From a marine group bacterium Sva0996 bin134 (lineage in GTDB: Bacteria > Actinomycetota > Acidimicrobiia > Acidimicrobiales > Bin134): a stretch of DNA of 64,000 bases. Both the position numbers and the translations under genes were made by a program. Shown in pieces: positions 8,332 to 16,205 of the stretch. The DNA is taken from contig MPNQ01000012.1 of the NCBI GenBank assembly GCA_002239105.1, positions 29,982 to 93,981 on the forward strand. Direction: 5' to 3'. Positions within the stretch are counted from its first letter, which is position 1; each line of letters begins with the position of its first letter. Under the pieces are notes generated by a model. It was given only the letters and a program-made list of their open reading frames with translations. It was not told the DNA's origin and did not search any database.

Positions 8332-8553
8332 TCATTTGCCCAACAATAGATGACTACAGCAATAACGTCTTACTATTTGACCTTTCTTGTCCAGCTTGAA
8401 CTCAACTGTAGTGCACTGGAAGAGACGAATCCAGCGAATACAAGGATTCTTGGAATATTTGTTGCAAGGTAGTGCGACCATTGCCCCAGTAATCATTGCA
8501 CCACAAATAGTAGGGTTTGCTAGTACAGTTGTTATCGCATTAATTACATGCAC
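8332..8553 (-). CDS. Possible small Cys-rich membrane protein (doubtful)
   Basis: An AT-rich minus-strand frame that can start at GTG 8553 and encode 73 residues. Residues 3-29 are hydrophobic (INAITTVLANPTICGAMITG) and the rest is basic with six Cys in all. Its stop overlaps an ATG of the metzincin frame (ATGA at 8332-8335). Against it: no Shine-Dalgarno, no recognised family, and the frame runs on into sequence antisense to the next ligase. It may be chance. Confidence 0.25.
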   Translation of the reverse strand: MHVINAITTVLANPTICGAMITGAMVALPCNKYSKNPCIRWIRLFQCTTVEFKLDKKGQIVRRYCCSHLLLGK

Positions 8554-8665
8554 ATATACAAGTTCACAAAATTCGTTTGGGGTACCTTCTCGCCTGCGCA
8601 TTCGCGAGGAAGGACATCTCTGGAGGTATTTTGTCGGTCCTGTCTGGTGTGGTAAGCAGCAAGAC

Positions 8666-10291
8666 ATGGCCACAGCCCCATCCACTACCGAGCCATCAAT
8701 TGCTCCCCCTACCATCGGCACGTGGATCCGCCATAAGGCCGAGGTCAACGGCGACCGTCTGGCCCTCACCGTGGAAGGTCGGGACAAGACCTATGCCGGG
8801 GTCCATGCCGACTCCGACCGCCTGGCCGCCGGCCTGGCCTCACTGGGCCTGGGACCGGGCGACCGCTCCTGTTTGATGATGCAGAACTCCCTGGAGTGCA
8901 TCGACGCCTGGTTCTCCATGAACAAGGCCGGAGTGGTGGAAGTACCCATCAACCAGGCCTATAGGGGCCACCTGCTGGAGTACCTGATCAGCCAGTCGCG
9001 CTCTTCGGCGGTGGTTTGCGATGCCGACTATTTGGACCGCATCGCCGAGGCGGCTCCGAGCCTTCCCGGCCTAGAGCACGTGGTGGTCAATCGGGCCGAG
9101 GGCACTGTAGACCCAGGCACTCCCGAATTACCCGACCACGTCACCGTGCATGAGTTGGCCGACCTGTACCTGGACTCCCCCGCCCCTGAGCCCGACGTCA
9201 ACTACCGAGACACCGCAGTCATCTTGTACACCTCAGGCACCACCGGCCCGTCCAAAGGCGTGATGCTGTGCCACGAGGCCAACCTGAACCTGGCCCGCCA
9301 CACTGTCGACTTGGTGGGCTACGACGCCGACGACGTGCTCTACACCGCTTTCCCGCTGTTCCACATCAACGCCAAATACACCAGCGTGATGTGCGCCATG
9401 GAGGCCGACGCCCGGCTCATCATGGACCGGCGGTTCTCGGCCAGCCGGTTCTGGGACCGCTGCCGGGCCGAGGGCATCACCGCCTTTAACTACCAGGGCG
9501 GGCTCTTGATGATGCTCTGGAAGCAGCCCGAGCGGTCCGACGATGCCGACAACCCGGTGCGCAATGGCTTCGGCGCGCCCTGCCCGGTGGAGATCTGGGA
9601 GCCGTTCGAAGAGCGCTTCGGAGTCCATCTCTCCGAGGTGTACGGCATGACCGAGGTGGCCATCACCACCGAGAACCGCCGCGGGGTGCGCAAGATCGGC
9701 ACCGCGGGCCGTGAATCAGCGCTTTACCACGTGGCGGTGGTGGATTCCGAGGACCGACCGGTGCCGCCGAACACTGCGGGCGAGATCGTGGTGCGGCCCA
9801 AGAAGCCCTACATCATGATCGACAGTTACTTCGACATGCCCGACGTCACGGTGGAGACGTTCCGCAATCTGTGGTTCCACACCGGCGACCGGGGCCGCCT
9901 CGACACCGACGGCTACCTAACCTTCATCGACCGCATGAAGGACTGCGTGCGCCGCCGGGGCGAGAACATCTCCTCCTACGAGGTAGAAGCAGTGATCAAC
10001 ACCTGCGACGCCGTGCTGGAGTCAGCGGTGATCGGCGTGCCCTCAGAGCTGGGTGAAGAAGAAGTGATGGCCGTGGTGGTCCTCAAGCCCGACCACGAGC
10101 TTTCCGAGACCGAACTACTGGACTTCTGCGTCCCCCGCATGGCCCACTTCGCCGTCCCCAGGTTCGTGCGCTGGTGCGACGACCTGCCCAAGACCCCGTC
10201 AGAGCGGGTACAGAAGTTCAAGCTGCGCGAAGAGGGCATCACGCCAGATACCTGGGACCGCGACGACGCCGGGTACGTAGTTCCGAGATAG
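8666..10291 (+). CDS. CaiC-like AMP-forming acyl-CoA ligase
   Basis: A 541-residue adenylate-forming ligase resembling crotonobetaine/carnitine-CoA ligases. Seen are VILYTSGTTGPSKGVML (about residues 186-202), YGMTEVA (about 326), HTGDRGRLDTDGYLTF and DRMKDCVRRRGENISS (about 430), with a C-terminal VQKFKL in place of the usual PTGK loop. ATG 8666 is chosen because similarity to the family starts there; the frame is open further upstream to 8387, but that part is AT-rich islet DNA with no family resemblance. It is convergent with the P450 at 10395, with a hairpin between them. Substrate unknown. Confidence 0.85.
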   Translation: MATAPSTTEPSIAPPTIGTWIRHKAEVNGDRLALTVEGRDKTYAGVHADSDRLAAGLASLGLGPGDRSCLMMQNSLECIDAWFSMNKAGVVEVPINQAYRGHLLEYLISQSRSSAVVCDADYLDRIAEAAPSLPGLEHVVVNRAEGTVDPGTPELPDHVTVHELADLYLDSPAPEPDVNYRDTAVILYTSGTTGPSKGVMLCHEANLNLARHTVDLVGYDADDVLYTAFPLFHINAKYTSVMCAMEADARLIMDRRFSASRFWDRCRAEGITAFNYQGGLLMMLWKQPERSDDADNPVRNGFGAPCPVEIWEPFEERFGVHLSEVYGMTEVAITTENRRGVRKIGTAGRESALYHVAVVDSEDRPVPPNTAGEIVVRPKKPYIMIDSYFDMPDVTVETFRNLWFHTGDRGRLDTDGYLTFIDRMKDCVRRRGENISSYEVEAVINTCDAVLESAVIGVPSELGEEEVMAVVVLKPDHELSETELLDFCVPRMAHFAVPRFVRWCDDLPKTPSERVQKFKLREEGITPDTWDRDDAGYVVPR

Positions 10292-10298
10292 CTGCTGG

Positions 10299-10343
10299 CC
10301 GGAGCGAGTCACCTGCAAAGGGGTTCTACCACCCTCGCTCCGG
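10299..10343. terminator. Hairpin between convergent genes
   Basis: CCGGAGCGAG (10299-10308) pairs perfectly with CTCGCTCCGG (10334-10343) around a 25-nt loop, starting 8 nt after the ligase stop. It lies between two converging genes and probably ends transcription from either side. There is no long T run. Confidence 0.55.
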
Positions 10344-10394
10344 TCCAACATGGTTGGTCTCAAAGACCGCAATCAGTATACGGTCGGGCCGTCC

Positions 10395-11618
10395 TCAGCC
10401 AGCAACAAAATCTGGGTTCGGCGTGAAGGTCAACGGCAAAGACGTTAATCCCCGGGTGTACACACCGGTCTCTACCTGCTCGTAGCCGTCGGCGTAGGCG
10501 ATGTCGTCCATGGCGTCCAACAGCGCGTCCAAGGCAACGGTCAGCTCGGCCCGGGCCAGCATCGATCCCACGCAGAAGTGGCGGCCTAAGGCGAACGCGG
10601 TGTGGTCGGCCGCGGCGGTGAACGCCTTGTCGAACTCCATGTCGGTGCGGTGGATGTTGAACCGATCGGGCTCGCTGAACACCTCCGGATCACGGTTGGC
10701 CGAGCCCAACAGCAGCTCCAGGGTGTGGCCCGCCGTTACTGTGCCTCCAGAGAACTCCACGTCCTCTTCAGTTTGGCGCATGATCATCTGAACCGGCCCG
10801 GTGAAACGCAGCGTCTCGGCGAAGGCCCGACCAATGAGCTGGCGGTCAGCCCGCACCTCGGCCATCTGCTCGGGATTGTCCAGCAGATTGCGCATGGTCA
10901 AAGTGATGGCCTTCTCGGTGGTCTCGCCCCCAGCGGTCAGCAGCAGGCTGCAAAAGCCGCGGATGTCGTCGTCGCTCATCTGAACGCCGTCGAACTCCTT
11001 GGTCACCATGGCGGTGAGCAGGTCGTCGCCGGGGTTGGCCCGCCGCTCGGCGATCTTGGGCATGAGGTACTCCCCCATCTCCACCCGAGCGGCCATGCCC
11101 CGGCGGTTCTTCTCTTCGTCGCCGGTGATGTTGGACACGAAGTCCATGATCATCGTGTACCACTCGTAGAACTGGGGCACGTCCTCCATCGGCAGATCGA
11201 GGAGCTGCACGATCACCCCGATCGGGTAATGGGTGCTGAACCGCTTGCACAGGTCCACCTCGCCGTCGGCCACGAACTCGCCAATCTGGCTGCGGGCCGC
11301 CTCGGTGATGGCCGGAACGATGCTCTGCTCCAGATAGCTGCCCCGGAAAATCGGGTTCACGATGCCCCGGTAGGAAGAATGCTCCTTGCCCTCCATCTGC
11401 AAGATGGTGCGCCCGTGGACCGGCTCGGTCTGCCACTCGTAGTTGCGGCTGGAGATCTGGGGGTTGCGGAAGGCACCAGCAACGTCTTCATATCGGCTGA
11501 TCACGAAGGCCTGGGTGCCTTCGTGCCACATCACCGGATGCTCGTTGCGCAGCACCTCATAGAGGGGATATGGATTGGCGTCGTACTCCGGGGAGAGGAT
11601 GTCGGGGGCAGCAGTCAT
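10395..11618 (-). CDS. Cytochrome P450
   Basis: A 407-residue soluble bacterial P450. The heme-thiolate motif FALGRHFCVG places the axial Cys at 349, the I-helix oxygen-activation motif is GGETTEK and the K-helix ExxR is ETLRF. There is no transmembrane segment. It would hydroxylate a hydrophobic substrate using electrons from a ferredoxin and reductase not encoded nearby. It is divergent from the IpdAB-like genes (68 bp between starts), so hydroxylation and CoA-thioester ring cleavage may be jointly controlled. It resembles the P450 at 36321 along most of its length (for example EW..EP.HG and FVSNI), so the two look like paralogues. Confidence 0.92.
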   Translation of the reverse strand: MTAAPDILSPEYDANPYPLYEVLRNEHPVMWHEGTQAFVISRYEDVAGAFRNPQISSRNYEWQTEPVHGRTILQMEGKEHSSYRGIVNPIFRGSYLEQSIVPAITEAARSQIGEFVADGEVDLCKRFSTHYPIGVIVQLLDLPMEDVPQFYEWYTMIMDFVSNITGDEEKNRRGMAARVEMGEYLMPKIAERRANPGDDLLTAMVTKEFDGVQMSDDDIRGFCSLLLTAGGETTEKAITLTMRNLLDNPEQMAEVRADRQLIGRAFAETLRFTGPVQMIMRQTEEDVEFSGGTVTAGHTLELLLGSANRDPEVFSEPDRFNIHRTDMEFDKAFTAAADHTAFALGRHFCVGSMLARAELTVALDALLDAMDDIAYADGYEQVETGVYTRGLTSLPLTFTPNPDFVAG

Positions 11619-11686
11619 GGGCCGTATAGTACGGCGGGCTGCATGAACAGCAAGAACAGCGAGCCCAGGGGGAAGCGAACAGTCCC

Positions 11687-12556
11687 ATGAGCAAAGTCAC
11701 CACACTGGAAGAGGCGGCGGCGTCCATACCCGACGGATCAACCGTGGCCATCGGCGGGCTGTCCATGAACAGCGCCCCCATGGCCTTGGTGCGGGAGCTT
11801 GTCCGCCAGCAGAAAAAGGACCTGGATTTGGTGGCCATTGTGGCCGGCATGGCGGTGGACTGGCTGGTAGCCGGGGGCTGCGTGCGGCGGGTCATGTCCG
11901 GGCTGGTCAGCTTCGAGGGCCTGGGCTTGGCCCCCAATTTCCGAGCCGCGGTGCAGTCAGGGCAAGTGGCCATCGAGGAGTACAGCGAGCATCTGCTTAT
12001 CTGCCGACTCCAGGCCCAGAGCTACAACCTGCCGTTCATGCCCACCAAGGCCGGCCTCGGCACCGACGTGCTCGGCCTGCACGCCGAGTCGGGAGCGGTG
12101 CGTGAGGAGAAAGACGGCCCCACCGGAGAGCACTACGTGGCCTGCACCCGCCTGGCGGTGGATGTGGCCTTGGTCCACGCCCACGAGGCTGACATGCGGG
12201 GCACCACCCGGGTCAACCCCAAGCTGGTGTGGATGGACAACGAGATCGTCAACGCTGCCGCCCGCTCGGTGGCCTCGGTGGAGCGGGTGGTGGACACTGC
12301 GGCGTTCACGGAGGAGCCGGAGCGGACGACCTATCCCCGGTTCATGATCGACACGGTGGCCCCCGCCCCTATGGGGGCCTACCCCTGTTCGTGCTTCCCC
12401 GAGTACGGCCACGACTCTGGATTCTTCACGGAGTACTCCATGGCGGCCCGTGATCCCGAAGACTTCTCGCGCTTCTTCCAAGAGCGAGTTGTGGGCCCGG
12501 ACACCTGGGAGGACTTCCTGGCCGCAAACAACGTCTCAACGGGAGTCTCAGCATGA
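11687..12556 (+). CDS. Class I CoA-transferase alpha subunit, IpdA-like
   Basis: A 289-residue CoA-transferase family I alpha subunit, opening with the nucleotide-loop-like IPDGSTVAIGGLSMNSAP. The family covers glutaconate, 3-oxoacid and related CoA-transferases; in actinobacteria the closest well-known pair, IpdA/IpdB, instead opens the last ring of steroid nuclei as a CoA-thioester hydrolase. The gene overlaps the beta-subunit gene by 4 nt (ATGA), as expected for subunits of one enzyme. The P450 is divergent upstream. Assignment to IpdA over a glutaconate-type enzyme is inference from context and general resemblance. Confidence 0.75.
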   Translation: MSKVTTLEEAAASIPDGSTVAIGGLSMNSAPMALVRELVRQQKKDLDLVAIVAGMAVDWLVAGGCVRRVMSGLVSFEGLGLAPNFRAAVQSGQVAIEEYSEHLLICRLQAQSYNLPFMPTKAGLGTDVLGLHAESGAVREEKDGPTGEHYVACTRLAVDVALVHAHEADMRGTTRVNPKLVWMDNEIVNAAARSVASVERVVDTAAFTEEPERTTYPRFMIDTVAPAPMGAYPCSCFPEYGHDSGFFTEYSMAARDPEDFSRFFQERVVGPDTWEDFLAANNVSTGVSA

Positions 12557-13350
12557 GCACTCCAGTCCCCGGATACGACTGCACCCTTGACGAGTTGATG
12601 GTGGTGACCTTCTCCCGAGCCATGTCCAATGACACCCGGGCCTTCAACGGCGCGGTGTCGTTCATCCCCGTCTGCGGCTACCTGCTGGCCCGGCGCACCC
12701 ACGCTCCTGAGCTGGTGTGGGCGGCCAGCTCCATCGCCGTCGACGCCGACCCCGATGAGATCGGCGACTCAACCCTGTCGGACTCGCTGTGGGGAGGGGC
12801 CTCCATGCTGAGCAACTCCCCCTTCGACTTCTGGACCTACGCCCAGGGCGCCCGCTACAACACGTTCGCCTTCCGGGGGGCGCAGATGGACGCCTACGGC
12901 AACGTGAACAACACGGTGATCGGCCCCTACGACGCCCCCAAAGTGCGCTTGCCCGGTGGCGGCGGCATGGCCGACCTCGGCGCAATGATCCCCCGCATCT
13001 ACCTGTGGTCGTCCACCCACGATCCCCGCACATTTGTGGATCATCTCCACTTCCGCTCCGGCATCGGCTGGGGCGACGGCGGCGACCACCGAGAGCGCAT
13101 GGGCATGCCCGGCGGACCGCAGCTGTGCATCACCAATATGTGCGTGTTCGACTTCGAGCCGGCCAGCAAACGGATGCGACTGGCCTCCCTCCATCCTGAA
13201 GTAACCGCCGAGCAGGTGCAGGAGGCCACCGGGTTCGAAGTGTTGATGCCCGACGGGGAGGTCCCCACCACCGCCCGGCCCACCGCCGAAGAGCTGCACA
13301 TCTTGCGCACCGAGGTAGACCCGACCAGCGCCCGCCTCCGGGAGTTCTAG
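12553..13350 (+). CDS. Class I CoA-transferase beta subunit, IpdB-like
   Basis: A 265-residue partner of the preceding alpha subunit, with the family segments FNGAVSFIPVCGYLLA, GAQMDAYGNVNNTVIG and LPGGGGMADLG that build the CoA site. I do not see the catalytic Glu context typical of true CoA-transferases of this class in the expected N-terminal third, which would fit an IpdB-type role where the beta subunit is not the transferase nucleophile carrier. The start overlaps the alpha subunit and the next gene begins 3 nt after its stop, so alpha, beta and the SDR are one transcript. Confidence 0.75.
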   Translation: MSTPVPGYDCTLDELMVVTFSRAMSNDTRAFNGAVSFIPVCGYLLARRTHAPELVWAASSIAVDADPDEIGDSTLSDSLWGGASMLSNSPFDFWTYAQGARYNTFAFRGAQMDAYGNVNNTVIGPYDAPKVRLPGGGGMADLGAMIPRIYLWSSTHDPRTFVDHLHFRSGIGWGDGGDHRERMGMPGGPQLCITNMCVFDFEPASKRMRLASLHPEVTAEQVQEATGFEVLMPDGEVPTTARPTAEELHILRTEVDPTSARLREF

Positions 13351-13352
13351 CT

Positions 13353-14123
13353 ATGCAGGTTCCTGGATCTGTAGCCCTGGTCACCGGCGGAGCCTCCGGA
13401 CTGGGCGCCGGTGTGGTCAAGACGCTGCTGGACAAGGGTGGCCGGGCGGTCATCTTGGATCTGCCCTCATCGGCCGGGGAGGATATGGCCAACGAGCTGG
13501 GCGATGTGGCCGCCTTCGTCCCCGTTGATGTCACCAACCCCGATGACGTTGAACTAGCCGTATCCGCCGCGGCCTCAGCTTTCGGCCGCATCGACGTGCT
13601 GGTGAGCTGCGCAGGCATCAGCTCAGGCCAGCGAGTTGTATCTCGCGACGGAACCCCCAATCCCCTCGGGCACTTCCGCAGCCACATCGAGGTGAACCTG
13701 ATCGGCCTGTTCGACGTGACCCGCAACGCGGTCTCGGCCATGTCGGCCAACGAACCCAACAACGACGGCGAGCGGGGCCTGATCGTGAACATCGCCTCCA
13801 TAGCCGGCTATGAGGGCCAAGTGGGGCAGTCGGCCTACGGGTCATCCAAAGCCGGGGTGATCGGTTTGACCCTGCCCATGGCCCGCGATCTGGCCGTCTG
13901 GGGCATCCGGGTGATGACCATCGCCCCCGGCACCATGGACACTCCCATGCTGGCCACCCTCAACGAGGACTTCATCGCCAAGCTGGTGGAAGACAACGTA
14001 TTCCCCCACCGCCTGGGCACACCCGCCGACGTCGGCGCTCTGGTGACCCACTTCATGGAGAACACGTTCTTGAACGGCGAAGTCGTGCGGCTCGACGCCG
14101 GACTGCGCCTGACCAGCAACTAG
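13353..14123 (+). CDS. SDR dehydrogenase, 3-hydroxyacyl-CoA dehydrogenase type 2-like
   Basis: A 256-residue classical short-chain dehydrogenase. Cofactor loop TGGASGLGAG is at 11-20, DVTNPDD marks the adenine pocket, SIAGYEG carries the catalytic Ser region and YGSSKAGV the Tyr/Lys pair (about 159-163). The overall pattern, including RDGTPNPLGHF and PHRLGTPADVGALV, is that of HSD10-like 3-hydroxyacyl-CoA dehydrogenases. Placed right behind the IpdAB-like pair, it could oxidise a hydroxyacyl-CoA made in the same pathway. Confidence 0.85.
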   Translation: MQVPGSVALVTGGASGLGAGVVKTLLDKGGRAVILDLPSSAGEDMANELGDVAAFVPVDVTNPDDVELAVSAAASAFGRIDVLVSCAGISSGQRVVSRDGTPNPLGHFRSHIEVNLIGLFDVTRNAVSAMSANEPNNDGERGLIVNIASIAGYEGQVGQSAYGSSKAGVIGLTLPMARDLAVWGIRVMTIAPGTMDTPMLATLNEDFIAKLVEDNVFPHRLGTPADVGALVTHFMENTFLNGEVVRLDAGLRLTSN

Positions 14124-14178
14124 ACGGATCACCTACCGCCAGTTGCCGCCATGCCCGGAGTCCGGCCGCGATGAGCAA

Positions 14179-14218
14179 TGGCGGCCGAGGCGAGGAGGGG
14201 ATTACGCCTCGGCCGCCA
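14179..14218. terminator. Strong 14-bp hairpin between convergent genes
   Basis: TGGCGGCCGAGGCG (14179-14192) is perfectly complementary to CGCCTCGGCCGCCA (14205-14218) with a 12-nt loop. It lies 56 nt after the SDR stop and 17 nt from the ABC ATPase stop on the other strand, so it can act as a terminator in both directions. No U-tract is visible. Confidence 0.7.
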
Positions 14219-14234
14219 GCTGCGATCTCGTGCT

Positions 14235-15317
14235 TCAGGCTCCGATACGCTCGCCGTTGGGAGCAAATACGTGAACCGGGCCTCGGCACGAGATCAGGAC
14301 GTTGTCACCGCGCTGCGTCATAGTCTCCCCTTCAGCGCGCACAACAAGAAGCAGTGGACCACCCTGGTGCTCGACAGTGACGTGGACGTAAGACTCTGAG
14401 CCCAGCTCCTCCACCACGGTGACCTCCCCCGCGATGCCCTCGCTGGCCAGTTGCAGGTGCTCGGGGCGGACTCCGACTGTGTAGTCCCCGGCATCGAGAG
14501 CAGCCAGATCATGGGCAGTCTGCTCGTCGAGGGGAAGGGCTAGAGAGCCCAGGCGAAGACCGTCGGTGCCCTCGGAAGAGACTTCGACAAGGTTCATTGC
14601 CGGTGAGCCGATGAACCCGGCGACGAACAGATTGACCGGCCGGCTGTACAGGGTTCGCGGTCGATCCACCTGCTGGAGAATCCCGTCTTTGAGAACCGCG
14701 ACCCGATGGCCCATGGTCATGGCCTCCACCTGATCGTGGGTTACGTACACGGTGGTAACCCCCAACCGGGCCTGGAGATCGGCGAGTTCAGTTCGAGTCT
14801 GAACTCTCAGCTTGGCGTCGAGGTTGGAGAGCGGTTCGTCCATCAAGAAAACCTGCGGTCTACGCACGATGGCCCGGCCCATCGCCACCCGCTGGCGCTG
14901 CCCCCCTGACAGGTTCTTCGGCTTGCGATCCAGATAGGGCTCTAAATCGAGAATGCGAGCTGCTTCTTGCACTCTCTCGGCCCGCTCCGGCTTCGCCACA
15001 CCCTGCTGTTTGAGGGCGAATCCCATGTTCGCCTGCACGGTCATATTCGGATACAAGGCGTAGTTCTGGAACACCATGGCGATATCGCGGTCTTGGGGCG
15101 GAGTCAGCGTCACATCCTCGCTGTTGATGTAGACACTGCCCTCGTCGACGAACTCCAGCCCGGCCAGCATTCGCAGCGCGGTGGACTTGCCCGAGCCCGA
15201 TGGGCCCACGAGCACCAAGAGCTCTCCGTCGGGTATGTCGAGGTTCAGCGACTCCACCGCGGGAATGTCGGTTCCCGGATAGATTCGGCTGGCGTTCTCG
15301 TATCGGACTTCAGCCAT
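14235..15317 (-). CDS. ABC transporter ATP-binding protein, MalK/UgpC/SmoK type
   Basis: A 360-residue ATPase. Walker [10 protein letters not shown] (about 38-46), Q-loop VFQNYALYP, signature LSGGQRQRVAMGRA, Walker B VFLMDEPLSNLDAK and switch His in YVTHDQVEAMTMG are intact. The last 120 residues form the TOBE/OB regulatory domain of sugar-importer ATPases (GVRPEHLQL). It would sit on the inner membrane face and drive the two permeases encoded just upstream. It is the last gene of a minus-strand operon: binding protein, permease, permease, ATPase. Confidence 0.92.
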   Translation of the reverse strand: MAEVRYENASRIYPGTDIPAVESLNLDIPDGELLVLVGPSGSGKSTALRMLAGLEFVDEGSVYINSEDVTLTPPQDRDIAMVFQNYALYPNMTVQANMGFALKQQGVAKPERAERVQEAARILDLEPYLDRKPKNLSGGQRQRVAMGRAIVRRPQVFLMDEPLSNLDAKLRVQTRTELADLQARLGVTTVYVTHDQVEAMTMGHRVAVLKDGILQQVDRPRTLYSRPVNLFVAGFIGSPAMNLVEVSSEGTDGLRLGSLALPLDEQTAHDLAALDAGDYTVGVRPEHLQLASEGIAGEVTVVEELGSESYVHVTVEHQGGPLLLVVRAEGETMTQRGDNVLISCRGPVHVFAPNGERIGA

Positions 15318-15347
15318 TTCCCAACTCCCTTCGGCATTTGAACAAAA

Positions 15348-16205
15348 TCACTTGATCGCTCCCATCGAAAGGCCGCGTATCATCCGTTTCTGAGCCAGCC
15401 AACCGGCCAGTACCACCGGGAGGGTGGCGAGAGTGGACGCCGCCGACAGCTTGGCCAAAAAGTTGCCGCGAGTGCTGACGTTGGAGGTAACCCAGATGGG
15501 AATCGTCGACCCGTCCACCGGGTTGAGCTGGACGGCTAGGAAGAACTCGTTCCAGGCGAAGATCACGCACAACAGGGCAGTGGCGGCCAGTCCCGGGGCG
15601 ACAATGGGCAGGATCACCGAGGTGATCTGACCGCGTAGCTTTGCCCCGTCGATTTGGGCGGCTTCGATGAGCTCCTTGGGCACTTCGCTGAAGAACGACC
15701 GGAGCATCCACACCGCCAGCGGAAGGTTCATCGCGGTATAGAGGATGATGAGCACCAGCCGAGTGTTCAGGAGATCCAGCTCCCGGGCGATGATCCACAG
15801 CGGGAGGATCGCCGCCACCACCGGCAGGAACTTCGTGGAGATGAAGAAGAACAACACATCCCGCCACTTGGCCACGGGCCGGATAGCCAGGGCATAGGCG
15901 GCCGGAACGGCGAGGACCAGCACCAAGATCGTCGAGATCGAGACCGCCCACACCGAGTTCATGAACGCCTCCCTGAAGCCGAGCAAGCCCTGGGTCTGAG
16001 AGGTCACCTCGTCGAACCGGTCGAATGTCGGGTCGAAGACAAGCTTCGGGTCGGTGTTGGCATCAATCTCTTCTTTGAAGCCGTTCAGAACCATCCAGAA
16101 GATGGGGAAGAAGAAAACGAGGGCGACCGCCCAGCTCAAGAGTCCCAGAAGGAAGGAGACTGCTCGCTTCTTCCCGACTTCCATGCCAGTCCCGCCTCCC
16201 CTCAC
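15348..16205 (-). CDS. ABC sugar/polyol permease, MalG-like
   Basis: A 285-residue integral membrane permease of the MalFG type with about six hydrophobic segments, the first at LLSWAVALVFFFPIFWMVL. The cytoplasmic loop that docks on the ATPase is LIEAAQIDGAKLRGQITSVI followed by LPIV, the canonical EAA motif. It overlaps the partner permease by 4 nt (ATGA at 16202-16205). With the ATPase, the other permease and the binding protein it makes a carbohydrate importer. Confidence 0.9.
   Translation of the reverse strand: MRGGGTGMEVGKKRAVSFLLGLLSWAVALVFFFPIFWMVLNGFKEEIDANTDPKLVFDPTFDRFDEVTSQTQGLLGFREAFMNSVWAVSISTILVLVLAVPAAYALAIRPVAKWRDVLFFFISTKFLPVVAAILPLWIIARELDLLNTRLVLIILYTAMNLPLAVWMLRSFFSEVPKELIEAAQIDGAKLRGQITSVILPIVAPGLAATALLCVIFAWNEFFLAVQLNPVDGSTIPIWVTSNVSTRGNFLAKLSAASTLATLPVVLAGWLAQKRMIRGLSMGAIK

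Larger units (their letters stand above)
6966..8640. other. AT-rich islet, probably horizontally acquired
   Basis: Base composition drops abruptly from about 65% GC to roughly 40-45% by eye just after 6965 and recovers at about 8640. Within it lie two convincing minus-strand genes (lipoprotein, metzincin) and one doubtful small ORF, all rich in A/T-ending codons unlike their neighbours. No transposase, integrase, tRNA or flanking direct repeat was found. Transfer is inferred from composition only. Confidence 0.7.

Noticed and set aside
8387..8665. A 93-codon upstream extension of the CaiC-like ligase frame
   Set aside because: The extension is AT-rich islet sequence without ligase similarity; family resemblance starts just after ATG 8666.
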